Shown: one piece after another, positions 8,809 to 18,372 of the stretch
Numbering within the stretch: position 1 is the stretch's first letter
How the letters are laid out: each line of letters begins with the position of its first letter
Source of the DNA: Lucifugimonas sp038150225
Lineage (GTDB): Bacteria; Chloroflexota; Dehalococcoidia; Lucifugimonadales; Lucifugimonadaceae
Reading direction: 5' to 3'
Assembly: GCA_038150225.1 (NCBI GenBank)
Contig: JAYQWG010000011.1
Span: 1 to 54,293 of the forward strand
Length of the DNA stretch: 54,293 nt
Notes under the pieces: model-generated
The model's input: the letters and a program-made list of their open reading frames with translations, nothing else
Databases searched by the model: none
Told to the model about the DNA's origin: nothing
Position numbers and translations under genes: made by a program

Positions 8809-9783
8809 CTAGACCTTTTCGATAGGTACCGGGGTCGACTCGATAATCTCTGTCAAGATCGTGGCGGTTGCTTGCCCTCGAAGCTCGCTCGTCGTTTCCG
8901 CCAGCAAACGGTGAGACAGCACGGGAACGGCAAGGTGTTTTACGTCGTCGGGAAGTACGTAGGAGCGACCTTGCATTGCAGCCCAACCCTGCGCAGCGTG
9001 TTGGAGTGCAAGCGACGCACGTGGGCTGGCACCGAGCCGGAGGCTAGAACTGTTTCGGGTAGCGTCGATAATGTCGAGCAAATAGCCGCTGACAGTTTGA
9101 TCGACGGTCACTTCATCAATCACATCTCGCGCCTTCGAAATATCATCACCGGTCGCAACTGATGGCAGAGGATCTAGCGATTCACCATGTTGGAATCTCG
9201 ACAGCATTGCCGATTCCTCATCCCTTCCCGGATAACCGATCGAAGCCCTGACCATGAACCGGTCCAACTGCGCTTCGGGCAGCGGGAATGTACCTTCCAT
9301 TTCGACCGGGTTCAGAGTCGCCATAACCATAAAAGGTTCGGGAACCGGCGAGGTCACACCGTCAATAGAGGCTTGTCGTTCCTGCATTGCTTCGAGCAAC
9401 GCCGACTGTGTTCTTGGCGTTGCCCGGTTGAGTTCATCAGCTAGCAGTATTTCCGAAAAAATCGGACCGGGCCTGAATTCAAACTCGCCGTTTTTAGCGT
9501 TGAAGAAATTAACTCCGAGCACATCCGCAGGAACCAGGTCAGGAGTGAACTGAATTCTGTTGAGCTGACTATCAAGGGATGCAGCCAGTGCCTTAGCTAG
9601 TGTGGTCTTACCAGTTCCCGGAACATCTTCGAGTAACACGTGTCCACGACAAAGCAGAGCGAGCACCACTAGATCGATGGTTTCTGATTTACCGACGATC
9701 ACTCTTTGAACCGAGTCACGTAGTTTTGAACTTAGTTCGGCAACAAATTCAGATGCCGAGCTAGTTCCGCTCTGAGTGGACAA
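8809..9783 (-). CDS. moxR: MoxR family AAA+ ATPase
   Basis: The 324-residue AAA+ ATPase has Walker A in LEDVPGTGKTTLAKAL, Walker B in LLADELNRATPRTQSALLE, and the MoxR-typical stretches AMQERQASIDG and TLNPVEMEGTFPLPEAQLDRF. A lid domain follows, with RASLALQHAAQGWA and the DDVKHLAVPVLSHRL helix. MoxR proteins are cytosolic chaperone-like ATPases that help assemble protein complexes or insert cofactors with a VWA partner. It is the promoter-proximal gene of a three-gene unit with the DUF58 and DUF4129-like genes. Confidence 0.95.
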   Translation of the reverse strand: MSTQSGTSSASEFVAELSSKLRDSVQRVIVGKSETIDLVVLALLCRGHVLLEDVPGTGKTTLAKALAASLDSQLNRIQFTPDLVPADVLGVNFFNAKNGEFEFRPGPIFSEILLADELNRATPRTQSALLEAMQERQASIDGVTSPVPEPFMVMATLNPVEMEGTFPLPEAQLDRFMVRASIGYPGRDEESAMLSRFQHGESLDPLPSVATGDDISKARDVIDEVTVDQTVSGYLLDIIDATRNSSSLRLGASPRASLALQHAAQGWAAMQGRSYVLPDDVKHLAVPVLSHRLLAETTSELRGQATATILTEIIESTPVPIEKV

Positions 9784-9848
9784 ATACTTCTCCCATAGAA
9801 GTCATGAATTACGGCGGACTATGTTACGCCCGACCCGGACCACAACAA

Positions 9849-10490
9849 TTATGTGACGCGATCAATACACGCCTGGCTACGACTGAACAGCGCCTCAGTC
9901 GTCGACTGGGTGTTAGTAACCCAAACCTTGTCGTCGAAACGCGATAGGGTCGCGATCGACCATTTTCGCCCTGCCCAGTTTCCACCAACAATGTCGATTT
10001 CGATTTGGACCACCCCCCAGTTATAACTTCCGATCGACGGTGAACGAACTATTCGCCAGTTTTGGATGAACTCGTGAGGTTGATTGTTCATCAGGACCAG
10101 ACCATGCGAACAAAGCTCAAGTGCGTTGTCCGCAAACTCGTGGGTGAACGTTGTGTTGCGAACATACCTGCTCCAGGCTTCCAGAATCTCTTCGTCCATT
10201 GGTCGTTCTTCAACCAGTTCTGGATCAAATGCCAGTGGGAATTCCGGAGGACCGAAATCAATGATCTGGGGCTCGAGTGTCGCAGTTGGCAAAAGAGTTG
10301 GCGTCGGCGTCTCCGTTGGTGCAGGTGTGACCGTTACCCGAACGAATGTCGGTTGGATACTCGTTGGAGCAAGCGTAGGTGCTGCGGATCCTCCAAAACC
10401 ATCCGTGCCACAAGCGGTAACGATGATCGAAGCTCCCAGCGTAAGCACCGCCAGGAGCCCGAGCTTCGTAAATAGCTTGTGCCTAAACAA
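9849..10490 (-). CDS. Predicted lipoprotein of unknown function
   Basis: The N-terminus is a lipoprotein signal peptide with a lipobox at IIVTAC (Cys27). A Thr/Pro-rich linker (about 36-72) follows, then a 140-residue globular domain with no family I recognise. Conserved-looking features are LCSHGLVLMNN and a near-C-terminal Cys (QACIDRVT), which could form a disulphide with the Cys in LCSHG. The TTG start lies 8 bases inside the end of the FAH-family gene, so the two are likely translationally coupled. It is probably anchored on the outer face of the cytoplasmic membrane. Confidence 0.7.
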   Translation of the reverse strand: MFRHKLFTKLGLLAVLTLGASIIVTACGTDGFGGSAAPTLAPTSIQPTFVRVTVTPAPTETPTPTLLPTATLEPQIIDFGPPEFPLAFDPELVEERPMDEEILEAWSRYVRNTTFTHEFADNALELCSHGLVLMNNQPHEFIQNWRIVRSPSIGSYNWGVVQIEIDIVGGNWAGRKWSIATLSRFDDKVWVTNTQSTTEALFSRSQACIDRVT

Positions 10491-11391
10491 CTACTACCGT
10501 GTTTGTAAGCGTGCCGATCTTGTCGATCGTGATGCTGATTACGTCACCGGCAGCAAGAGTGAACTCTGGAGGCGGGATCGTGCCGGTTCCCGTCATTGCA
10601 GTTGTACCGTCAGGAATAGAGTTCGACCGTACGAGCCAGTCTGCGAGATAGTCACAGTCACGTTTCATCTGGCTGGTGTTGGCGACTCCCCTGAACGCTT
10701 CCTTGCCGTCTCTTTCGATGGTCAACGTCACGTCCAGGCTCTGCGGGTCCCCGATAGATTCTCGGGTGACAAACGCAGGTCCAAGTGCGGCAGACTTGTC
10801 GTACACCTTCGCTTGCGGAAGGTAGAGAGGATTTTCACCCTCAATGGTCCGACTGCTCATGTCGTTACCGGCTGTGTATCCGACCACTTTTCCGCCGTAA
10901 GTGACAAATGCCAGCTCAGGTTCAGGCACGTCCCAACCAGAGTCTGATCGAATACCGACTTCCTCAAATGGGTTCTGTAGTCGATCCAAAGTTGCCTTGA
11001 AAAACGATTCAGGTCGGTCGGCGTTGTACACCTTTGCGTACACGTCGGGAGAATCACTCTCTGCCTGTCGCTCCCTCATCGAGTCCATGTATGTAACACC
11101 GAATGCCCATACTTCAGGAGCATCGATAGGAGCGAGCAGTTTTACGCCGTGCTTGCTCGGCTGTGCTCCGTCCAGGAGTTCAGCAGCACTCACGACATCA
11201 GCCGACGAAGCACCAGAAATTATGCTCTGTGCAATCGAGTCAACGCTTGTTCCGGTAATTGCTGAAGCCTTCAGCAAATCAAGAGTCGATCCTATTTGGG
11301 AGTTGATCGCCGTCAGGTCGGTTACGTTGCCGGACTCGTCTTCGGCTCCAACTCGCTTCGTGCCTTGTTTTATGTACTGGTAATAGCGCAT
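10483..11391 (-). CDS. Fumarylacetoacetate hydrolase (FAH) family protein
   Basis: The 302-residue protein has the C-terminal FAH fold. The metal-binding acidic pattern includes PEPELAFV, and the stretch NDMSSRTIEGENPLYLPQAK is typical of the branch that includes 2-keto-3-deoxy-arabinonate/xylonate dehydratase. Late motifs are GTTAMTGTGTIPPPEFTLAAGD. FAH enzymes cleave or dehydrate 2-keto acids in a metal-dependent way. A pentose-acid dehydratase role would fit the xylulokinase some 3 kb away, but they are not in one operon, so the substrate stays open. ATG start; the lipoprotein gene overlaps its end. Confidence 0.88.
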   Translation of the reverse strand: MRYYQYIKQGTKRVGAEDESGNVTDLTAINSQIGSTLDLLKASAITGTSVDSIAQSIISGASSADVVSAAELLDGAQPSKHGVKLLAPIDAPEVWAFGVTYMDSMRERQAESDSPDVYAKVYNADRPESFFKATLDRLQNPFEEVGIRSDSGWDVPEPELAFVTYGGKVVGYTAGNDMSSRTIEGENPLYLPQAKVYDKSAALGPAFVTRESIGDPQSLDVTLTIERDGKEAFRGVANTSQMKRDCDYLADWLVRSNSIPDGTTAMTGTGTIPPPEFTLAAGDVISITIDKIGTLTNTVVVV

Positions 11392-11632
11392 TTGATTTTC
11401 GGAATTTACCTGTCAGGTACAGATCTTCGATTTCGGTTGAATTTTCGAACACAAGGTTAACCGAGTCGCAGGACTTCGGGTAAACCAGTTCTATCGACTA
11501 ACGGCAAATACCTCGGCAAATTGGTTACTGACGCGCGACCGTGCAGCAATGTCCGACGTATATCGTTGATGACTGGAGGTTGAAATTCCCGAAAAATCGA
11601 AAGCCGTAAACAGCCGAGGTGCGCACGTTTTA

Positions 11633-13027
11633 GTGCGGGCCCTGTTTGCGTTTCTGATTGCATTTTTGTTTCTGAGCATTTCTACAGTGACCGACCGTAT
11701 CGATGCAGCGGACAGCGAGATAACAATCGACCAGATCAATTACTCGATCGTTTACGGCGAAAAGATTGTTGTTTCATCATCGCTCAGAACAGGTTCAAAA
11801 TCCGTCACCTCAGCAAGAGCCCTATTTCGTCCTCAAGGTGGTCAAACCGTCTGGTCCTACTCATACCCCGACACCGAAATCAGTTCGACTTCTGTCAGCA
11901 TCAACTTTGAGATTCCAACCGGAGCAGGTTCTTACTACCCACCTGGGGCTGAGTTTGACATTGAATTTGAACTGACGTTCGCGGACGAAACTCGAGAATC
12001 AGTCCAACACTCGGAATCTATCGAATATTTGGATCCCGACAAACCGTGGAAGCGGCGTAGCGGAGACGGGTATGAAATTGTTTACTACGGAGTCGACGAG
12101 CAGGCTGTAACGGATCTGATCTCACTCACTGACAGCCGCATCCCTCGACTCAAATCCGTACTAGGGGTTTCATCAACGCCCGATTACAAGGCGATAATAT
12201 TTCCAACGGTGGCTGACGCTACTCCGTCGTTCCCTCCAGTTTCTCAAACCGCCACCGACCAGCTGTTGTTCGCCGGATTCGCCCAACCGCAATACCGGCT
12301 ATTCGTGCAAGGCCAAATTAGTCCGACCACGTTCATCCACGAACTCGCACACTTGTATACCCATGAAGCCATATCTTCTGTATTGACCGGCGGGATCCCT
12401 TCATGGCTTAACGAAGGATTGGCTCGCTTTCTGGAAACTGGATCAGCAGCTACGTCTTTGAGGCGTTTGAAATCCAGCACATCTCCTGAGGAATTGCTTT
12501 CCCTGAGAAATATGAACACGATCCCTGGTCAAAGGTCAGACGTGTTCATTTTCTATCCACAATCAGGCGCGATCGTCGGATACATGGTCAAAGAATACGG
12601 CGATGAGCGGATGGCGGAGTTCCTTGCGCTGATGAACCGCGGAAGATCCCTAAATGAAGCGTTCGAGCTCGTTTACGACGCAACCTTGTACGAAGTCGAG
12701 AATCAGTGGCGGGAAATGTACGGAGCATCACCACTTCCGCTGCCGACTCCCACTCCGATCCCGACAGCAGTAGCCGATGAGGCTCGCAGTACACCAGTCC
12801 CTCTGGTAGATTTCAGTGCACCTTCATCAGGCTCAAGTCCCGCTGATTCTCCAAACACCACCGCGTTACCGCAGGCAACTACTGCCCTGCCGACAAACCC
12901 GATCATGCCAACAGAACAGTCCGATCCAAACATATTGGTTGCCGCACTGGCGATCAGTCTTTCCGTTGTTGTAGGAGTTTGGTTGTTCCTGTCGAGGCGA
13001 GGACGTCCCCCGAAGTCAGATGGATAA
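11633..13027 (+). CDS. Membrane-anchored gluzincin (peptidase MA-like) metalloprotease
   Basis: The N-terminus (MRALFAFLIAFLFLSIS) is a signal peptide. The middle holds a zinc metallopeptidase site, HELAHLYTH, followed 20-odd residues later by WLNEGLARFLE: the HExxH...E arrangement of the gluzincin/MA clan. A Pro/Thr/Ser-rich stalk (about 365-425) leads to a C-terminal membrane helix and a basic tail (SRRGRPPKSDG). It is probably an extracellular, membrane-tethered protease; its substrate is unknown. GTG start at 11633. Its stop lies 8 bases past the ATG of the next gene, so the two form an operon. Confidence 0.85.
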   Translation: MRALFAFLIAFLFLSISTVTDRIDAADSEITIDQINYSIVYGEKIVVSSSLRTGSKSVTSARALFRPQGGQTVWSYSYPDTEISSTSVSINFEIPTGAGSYYPPGAEFDIEFELTFADETRESVQHSESIEYLDPDKPWKRRSGDGYEIVYYGVDEQAVTDLISLTDSRIPRLKSVLGVSSTPDYKAIIFPTVADATPSFPPVSQTATDQLLFAGFAQPQYRLFVQGQISPTTFIHELAHLYTHEAISSVLTGGIPSWLNEGLARFLETGSAATSLRRLKSSTSPEELLSLRNMNTIPGQRSDVFIFYPQSGAIVGYMVKEYGDERMAEFLALMNRGRSLNEAFELVYDATLYEVENQWREMYGASPLPLPTPTPIPTAVADEARSTPVPLVDFSAPSSGSSPADSPNTTALPQATTALPTNPIMPTEQSDPNILVAALAISLSVVVGVWLFLSRRGRPPKSDG

Positions 13028-14156
13028 ACCCAGGGTCGCATACGTATACGATCACGCGCTATCACAATACGAGATGTCGCCGACTCACCCACTGAAGCCA
13101 ATACGGCTCCAGCACATGCACGATCTGATGGGCTCTGCCGGACTTTTCGATTTACAAAACGTGACGAGTCCGCAGCCGAGGATTGCAACTAAATCCGAAG
13201 TCGAAACCGCGCATGCCAGCGATTACGTCGAAATTGTTGAAGCGATCTCCAATGGCGCAATCGCTCCTGGCATGGGTGAGTATGAACTTGGCACTCCCGA
13301 CAATCCAGTCCGTCGAGGGATGTACGACACAACCATACTCTGCGTTGGCGCGACTCTCATGGCGAGTGAACTCGTGATGTCTGAGCAAACCGACGTTGCC
13401 TTTGCCCCAGCCGGTGGTGTGCATCATCACGCAATGCGACGCCGAGCGTGGGGATTCGGTGTATTCAACGATGCCGTAATAGCCATGAACAAAATGGTCG
13501 AAGCCGGCTTACGGGTCGCGTATATCGATATCGATTGCCACCACGGGGACGGTGTGCAAGCCGGCCACTACGAGTCCGACCAGGTACTAACGATTTCGAT
13601 CCATGAATCGGGTCAATGGTTGTTCCCAGGAACCGGGTATGTCCGTGAGATCGGGCAAGGTGGCGGAACCGGCTATTCAGTGAACATTCCGCTCGCGCCA
13701 TATACGCAAGATGATGAGTGGCATCGCATGTACGACGCGGTTATTCCCAACCTCGTTCGATCGTTCAAACCTGACGTACTTTTTACCCAACTAGGAATTG
13801 ACACGCACTACCTCGACCCGATCACACATTTATCTCTAACCACGCAGGGATTCGAGCGCGCCGTTCAAAAACTTGCAAAGCTAGGTGCAGAGGTCGGCAA
13901 ATGGGTTGCTGTTGGTGGTGGTGGCTACTACCTCTCTGGTGTGGCACGGGCATGGACCATGGCGCTCGCCGAAATGGCAAAACACCAGTTACCTGAGAAC
14001 GTGCCAGCGAATTATTCAAGCCTCGAAGGCCTTACAACGTTCGCGGACCCACTTCCGACACCCAACGAACCTCAACATCTCGACGAAATCATCAAGTTCA
14101 ACGATGGAACGCTTGAAGAGCTCAAATCGTTGGTATTTCCGAGATTCGGACTCTAA
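13020..14156 (+). CDS. Histone deacetylase superfamily protein (AcuC-like)
   Basis: The 378-residue protein carries the zinc-dependent deacetylase signature: PAGGVHHHAMRRRAWGFGVFND (His-His dyad region), YIDIDCHHGDGVQ (zinc Asp and His), LGIDTHYLDP (second zinc Asp) and GGGGYYLS (catalytic Tyr). Bacterial relatives deacetylate acetyl-lysine proteins (AcuC on acetyl-CoA synthetase) or acetylpolyamines. The length matches AcuC better than the shorter polyamine amidohydrolases. It overlaps the upstream peptidase gene by 8 bases and converges on xylB with overlapping stops. The physiological substrate is not evident. Confidence 0.92.
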   Translation: MDKPRVAYVYDHALSQYEMSPTHPLKPIRLQHMHDLMGSAGLFDLQNVTSPQPRIATKSEVETAHASDYVEIVEAISNGAIAPGMGEYELGTPDNPVRRGMYDTTILCVGATLMASELVMSEQTDVAFAPAGGVHHHAMRRRAWGFGVFNDAVIAMNKMVEAGLRVAYIDIDCHHGDGVQAGHYESDQVLTISIHESGQWLFPGTGYVREIGQGGGTGYSVNIPLAPYTQDDEWHRMYDAVIPNLVRSFKPDVLFTQLGIDTHYLDPITHLSLTTQGFERAVQKLAKLGAEVGKWVAVGGGGYYLSGVARAWTMALAEMAKHQLPENVPANYSSLEGLTTFADPLPTPNEPQHLDEIIKFNDGTLEELKSLVFPRFGL

Positions 14157-15637
14157 GCCCGATCTGCGAACGTCTCTTTTAGATCTACGTAAAGTTCTTG
14201 ATATTTGCCGTGCTCTTCTGCGTACATCGAGGTAGCTGCTGAGTCGGGTTCGACTCGTTTTTCCGACGTAAGCCAAGAATTTGCCGCGTCTTCGACTGTT
14301 TCAAATACACCAGCGCCAACTGCCGCAAGCATCGCCGCGCCGAGGGGCGCTCCTTCCGCTGGACCAACGGTTTCAAGCGGAAGGTCAAATGCGTCTGACA
14401 TGAGCTGCAACCAGAAATCACTGGTTGCTCCACCGCCAACCGCGGTCGCCTGGTCCGGTACGACGCCCATCGTTCGCATTAGATCAAACGAATCTTTCAG
14501 GGCAAAAGTCACACCTTCTATTACCGCACGAGTCATGTGACCGCGCGTTGTGCCAACGTTCATCCCAATAAATGTTCCTCGTGCGTTGGCATCGGCGTGC
14601 GGAGTTCTCTCGCCAGACAAATAAGGGAGAAAAGTAACTCCGCCTGCTCCTATCTCCGTCTCTACGGCTTCGGCAACCAGTGATTCGAAATCGTTTTCGC
14701 CTGACACGCTTCTCCACCAGTTAAGGGCGGCTCCAGCCGAAAGAACGACTCCCATCAGGTACCAGTTGTCGGGGGTAGCGTTCCTCATCAGGTGAATACT
14801 CATTCCCGGGTCGGTCACCGGGGTGTCGGATGGAATTACGACCGTGCCAGATGTGCCCACGGAGACTAAACCGGTTCCCTGTCGGGTCACTCCAGCTCCA
14901 ACTGCAGCGCAAGCGTTATCTGCACCACCTCCTACAACCGGCACTCCAACAGCTACTCCGGTTTGCTTAGCTGCTTCCGGGGTGATTCTTCCTGCTATTT
15001 CACTCGAACCAACGATGTTGGGCAAAAGCTCTGGTTCCAGATCAAGCAACTCGAGCATTTCTCCGGATTTCTCGCTGCCAGCTACATCAAAAACGAGGGT
15101 GCCGGAGGCATCGGACGGTTCGATCTGAAGATCACCCGTGAGAAGAAACCTTATGTAATCTTTCGCCAGGCAAAACTTGCGCACTTTCCCGAACAACTCG
15201 GGTTCGTTTTCCCGCATCCACATCAGTTTTGTGGCGGTGAATCCTTCGAGAGCTGGGTTACCTGTCAACGCTAGTAGCTGTTCAGGTGTAACTAGGCTAC
15301 GGACTTGCTCAACCTGCTCTGAATTGCGAACATCGTTCCACAAAATCGCCGGTCTAACAGGCGTAAAAGACTCATCGAGAGCTATCAGTGAGTGCATTTG
15401 ACCTGACAGACCGATTCCCAGCACATCAGGACTGTCGAGCGATTCAACGATTTGGCGTAAGACGGCGCACGTACCGGTCCACCAATCCTCTGGTCGTTGT
15501 TCGCTCCAACCAGGCCGTTCGACCATGACGTTCATCGATGACGAGGCTTCAGCGACCAGCTTTCCTGCAGGATCGATGGCGACAGCTTTTATTGACGATG
15601 TCCCAATGTCTATTCCTATAAGAATTTTCTGGGCCAT
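14153..15637 (-). CDS. xylB: Xylulokinase
   Basis: FGGY-family carbohydrate kinase that phosphorylates D-xylulose to xylulose 5-phosphate. It begins ILIGIDIGTSSIKAV (ATP phosphate motif). It has GIGLSGQMHSLIALD and AILWNDVRN, which specify xylulokinase, then GGGADNACAAVGAG, LPYLSGERTPHAD and the adenosine motif VGGGATSDFW. At 494 residues it has family length. The ATG at 15637 with AGAGGA upstream is preferred to the longer open frame reaching 15700. It lies downstream of dnaK on the same strand, separated by a hairpin, so it is probably expressed separately. No isomerase or sugar transporter is adjacent. Confidence 0.93.
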   Translation of the reverse strand: MAQKILIGIDIGTSSIKAVAIDPAGKLVAEASSSMNVMVERPGWSEQRPEDWWTGTCAVLRQIVESLDSPDVLGIGLSGQMHSLIALDESFTPVRPAILWNDVRNSEQVEQVRSLVTPEQLLALTGNPALEGFTATKLMWMRENEPELFGKVRKFCLAKDYIRFLLTGDLQIEPSDASGTLVFDVAGSEKSGEMLELLDLEPELLPNIVGSSEIAGRITPEAAKQTGVAVGVPVVGGGADNACAAVGAGVTRQGTGLVSVGTSGTVVIPSDTPVTDPGMSIHLMRNATPDNWYLMGVVLSAGAALNWWRSVSGENDFESLVAEAVETEIGAGGVTFLPYLSGERTPHADANARGTFIGMNVGTTRGHMTRAVIEGVTFALKDSFDLMRTMGVVPDQATAVGGGATSDFWLQLMSDAFDLPLETVGPAEGAPLGAAMLAAVGAGVFETVEDAANSWLTSEKRVEPDSAATSMYAEEHGKYQELYVDLKETFADRA

Positions 15638-15677
15638 CAAGTCCTCTGCATTGCTGGGATAGAGATCAGTTAACCAA

Positions 15678-15711
15678 GAATCCCGCCGATGATACTTCAC
15701 CGACGGGATTC
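15678..15711 (-). terminator. Hairpin between dnaK and xylB
   Basis: GAATCCCG (15678-15685) pairs with CGGGATTC (15704-15711). On the minus strand the stem is followed by TTGGTT, a weak T-run, so it may be only a modest terminator of the heat-shock operon. Confidence 0.5.
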
Positions 15712-15739
15712 AAAAATAAGTGTCTATGGGGGTTACGAG

Positions 15740-17650
15740 TTAGACCTCTCGGAACTCGCCTTCAACGGTGTCTTCATCATCGTCCGATGACGCTCCGCCA
15801 TCAGTTCCGGGTTCTCCGCCTTCATCACCTGCAGCCTGGTTAGCTTCGTACACGGCCTGCCCAACAGCTTGCAGAGCAACCTGCAGCTCCTCTGAAGCAG
15901 TCGAGATTTCACTCAACTCAGCGGACTCCTTGGCAAGAACGTCCTTGACCGCCTGAACCTTGGTTTCAACATCACTCCTAATGTCGTCAGGAATCTTGTC
16001 ACCATCATCGGCAATAATCTTCTCTGCCTGGAAGACCGCACTTTCAGCAGCATTCCGAGTTTCGACCGCTTCACGCTTCGCCTTGTCAGCTTCTGCGTTC
16101 TCCTCGGCTTCTTTCACTAGACGATCAACTTCGTCATCCGAAAGACCTGACCGACCGGTAATCGTGATGTGCTGCTCTTTACCGGTCCCCTTGTCCTTCG
16201 CAGAGACTTTGAGGATACCGTCAGCGTCGATGTCGAATGTCACCTCGATTTGTGGAACACCCCGCTGTGCAGGAAGAATTCCGTCGAGGTTGAACCGACC
16301 AATGGACGTGTTGTCGCTGGCCATTTCTCGTTCACCTTGAACAATGTGGATCTCCACGCTCGACTGGTTGTCAGCAGCAGTCGTAAACGTTTCGGTTTTT
16401 GACGTCGGGATTGTCGTGTTTCGCTCAATCAATGCCGTTCGAACACCACCGAGGGTTTCGATACCGACGGTCAGCGGAGTTACGTCAAGAAGCAGAACGT
16501 CTTTAACATCACCCTGCAACACACCAGCCTGAATAGCAGCACCAACCGCCACAACCTCGTCCGGGTTGATCGTACGGTTTGGCTCTTTTCCGAACAGCTT
16601 TGTGACCTTCTCGATTACTGAAGGCATTCGAGTCATACCACCTACGAGCACGACTTCGTCGATTTCACCCGTACCGACACCTGCATCTTTCAGGGCAGCG
16701 TTGGTTGGGGCAACCGTGCGCTCAACCAGCGCGGAAGTGAGTTCCTCCAACTTCGCTCTGGTCAACGTAGTTTGTAGGTGCTTCGGACCGCTTGAGTCGG
16801 CCGATATAAACGGAAGATTTATCTCGGTCGAGGTAACAGTGGAGAGTTCAATCTTCGCCCGCTCGGCCTCGACACGCAGTCGCTGGTGAGCAGAGACGTC
16901 GTCTCGGAGATCGATCAAGTTTTCTTTCTTGAATTCCTCTGCGAGGAAATCAACAATGACGAGGTCAAAGTCGTCACCACCAAGGTGAGTGTCACCGTTG
17001 GTGCTTTTTACTTCGAACACTCCCTCACCAAGTCCGAGAATCGTAACGTCGAAAGTTCCACCACCGAGGTCATAGACTGCAATGGTGCGTTCGCCTTCTT
17101 TGTCGAGACCGTAAGCAAGTGACGCTGCAGTAGGCTCGTTGATAATTCTCAAAACTTCGAGGCCTGCAATTTGTCCTGCGATTTTCGTCGCTTCACGCTG
17201 ACCGTCGTTGAAGTACGCAGGAACCGTGATTACTGCCTGGTCAACTGACTCGCCCAGCTTCGCTTCGGCGTCTTCCTTAAGCTTTCGAAGCACCATTGCT
17301 GAAACCTCAGCAGGAGGGCTTGTCTTGCCGCCGAGGACAACACCAGCATCGCCATTGTCGAGCTTGTCGATCTTGAAAGAAACGCTCTTTACGTCGGTTT
17401 GAACCGAGGGATCATCGAACCGACGACCGATAAATCGCTTTGCCGAGTAAATCGTGTTCTCCGGGTTCGTGATTGCCTGTCGACGTGCGAGTTCGCCAAC
17501 AAACCGTTCATCGGTTTTGGTGTTGAAAGCAACAACGGATGGGGTTGTTCTTCGACCTTCTGCGTTCTCGATGATTCGTGGCTCGCCAGCTTCCATAACC
17601 GCCATTGCAGAGTTGGTGGTCCCGAGGTCGATGCCGATTATTTTTGCCAT
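15740..17650 (-). CDS. dnaK: Chaperone protein DnaK (Hsp70)
   Basis: The 636-residue Hsp70 has all signatures: IGIDLGTTNSAMAV at the N-terminus, IAVYDLGGGTFDVTIL near residue 190, VLVGGMTRMPSV near 335, the substrate-binding domain (LLDVTPLTVGIETLGG), a helical lid, and the acidic C-terminal tail ending GEFREV. It binds unfolded segments in an ATP cycle driven by GrpE (encoded just upstream) and a DnaJ partner that is not in this window. It is third in the hspR-grpE-dnaK unit, with a 111-base gap after grpE in which I see no gene. Confidence 0.97.
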   Translation of the reverse strand: MAKIIGIDLGTTNSAMAVMEAGEPRIIENAEGRRTTPSVVAFNTKTDERFVGELARRQAITNPENTIYSAKRFIGRRFDDPSVQTDVKSVSFKIDKLDNGDAGVVLGGKTSPPAEVSAMVLRKLKEDAEAKLGESVDQAVITVPAYFNDGQREATKIAGQIAGLEVLRIINEPTAASLAYGLDKEGERTIAVYDLGGGTFDVTILGLGEGVFEVKSTNGDTHLGGDDFDLVIVDFLAEEFKKENLIDLRDDVSAHQRLRVEAERAKIELSTVTSTEINLPFISADSSGPKHLQTTLTRAKLEELTSALVERTVAPTNAALKDAGVGTGEIDEVVLVGGMTRMPSVIEKVTKLFGKEPNRTINPDEVVAVGAAIQAGVLQGDVKDVLLLDVTPLTVGIETLGGVRTALIERNTTIPTSKTETFTTAADNQSSVEIHIVQGEREMASDNTSIGRFNLDGILPAQRGVPQIEVTFDIDADGILKVSAKDKGTGKEQHITITGRSGLSDDEVDRLVKEAEENAEADKAKREAVETRNAAESAVFQAEKIIADDGDKIPDDIRSDVETKVQAVKDVLAKESAELSEISTASEELQVALQAVGQAVYEANQAAGDEGGEPGTDGGASSDDDEDTVEGEFREV

Positions 17651-17761
17651 TTCTTTGTTTCTGTTCCTTAAGGGTTGTCCGTGATTGATATTCGGATTTG
17701 TTGATTAGATAAGTTTTGAGCCGGAGTGTTTGATGACTGATTTCGTAGTTGATCGACCGCG

Positions 17762-18316
17762 CTATTCGCCCTCCGGTGGTGCTATTGCTATTTCAACTTG
17801 GGCAGGGCGCACGATTTCGTCGCCGTGCATGTAGCCCGCGCGAAGTTCAGTAATTACGGTGTTCGGTTCGTAGTCAGGTGTTGGTCGCGAAAGTAGTGCT
17901 TCGTGTTTACGAGGGTCAAATTCATCCCCGACACTCTCAAAGCGTTCGAAGCCTTCGGCAGCGAGAGCCGAAACGAAATTCTTGTGAACTGCCTGGATAC
18001 CTTCAAGCCAGCTAGCGTCGGCGTCTTTCAAGTTGTCTTCTGAGAGAGCAACTGACAACTGGTCAATTACATCTGCGAAGCGGAGTACGATACGTCGCTG
18101 ATTTCGCTTACGAGATTCGTCCTGTTCAGATTCGATTCGTCGTCGGTAATTAACCAGATCCGCTTGCGCACGTTGGGCTAGCGCCCGGAACTGATCTTTC
18201 TCTCGAAGGGCTTCTGCTAACTCGCTAGTCTCCGATGCCTCAGGCGCTGAGTCAGCGGAATCCGTCACTTGATGCTCTTCTTGTTCTATTTCGTTCTTTT
18301 CTTCAGATGTCGACAA
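17762..18316 (-). CDS. grpE: Nucleotide exchange factor GrpE
   Basis: The 184-residue protein has an acidic disordered N-terminus (about 1-35), a long coiled-coil helix (ALREKDQFRALAQRAQADLVNYRRRIE) and the C-terminal beta domain with the GrpE signature FDPRKHEALLSRPTPDYEPNTV...GYMHGDEIVRPAQVEIA, here quoted in parts. It stimulates ADP release from DnaK. Length is normal. It lies 57 bases after hspR and 111 bases before dnaK on the same strand. Confidence 0.95.
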   Translation of the reverse strand: MSTSEEKNEIEQEEHQVTDSADSAPEASETSELAEALREKDQFRALAQRAQADLVNYRRRIESEQDESRKRNQRRIVLRFADVIDQLSVALSEDNLKDADASWLEGIQAVHKNFVSALAAEGFERFESVGDEFDPRKHEALLSRPTPDYEPNTVITELRAGYMHGDEIVRPAQVEIAIAPPEGE

Positions 18317-18372
18317 TGTACGTTCCGTGCGAAATCGATAACGATTGCAATAAATAAGAGGGTCGGTGGTGC

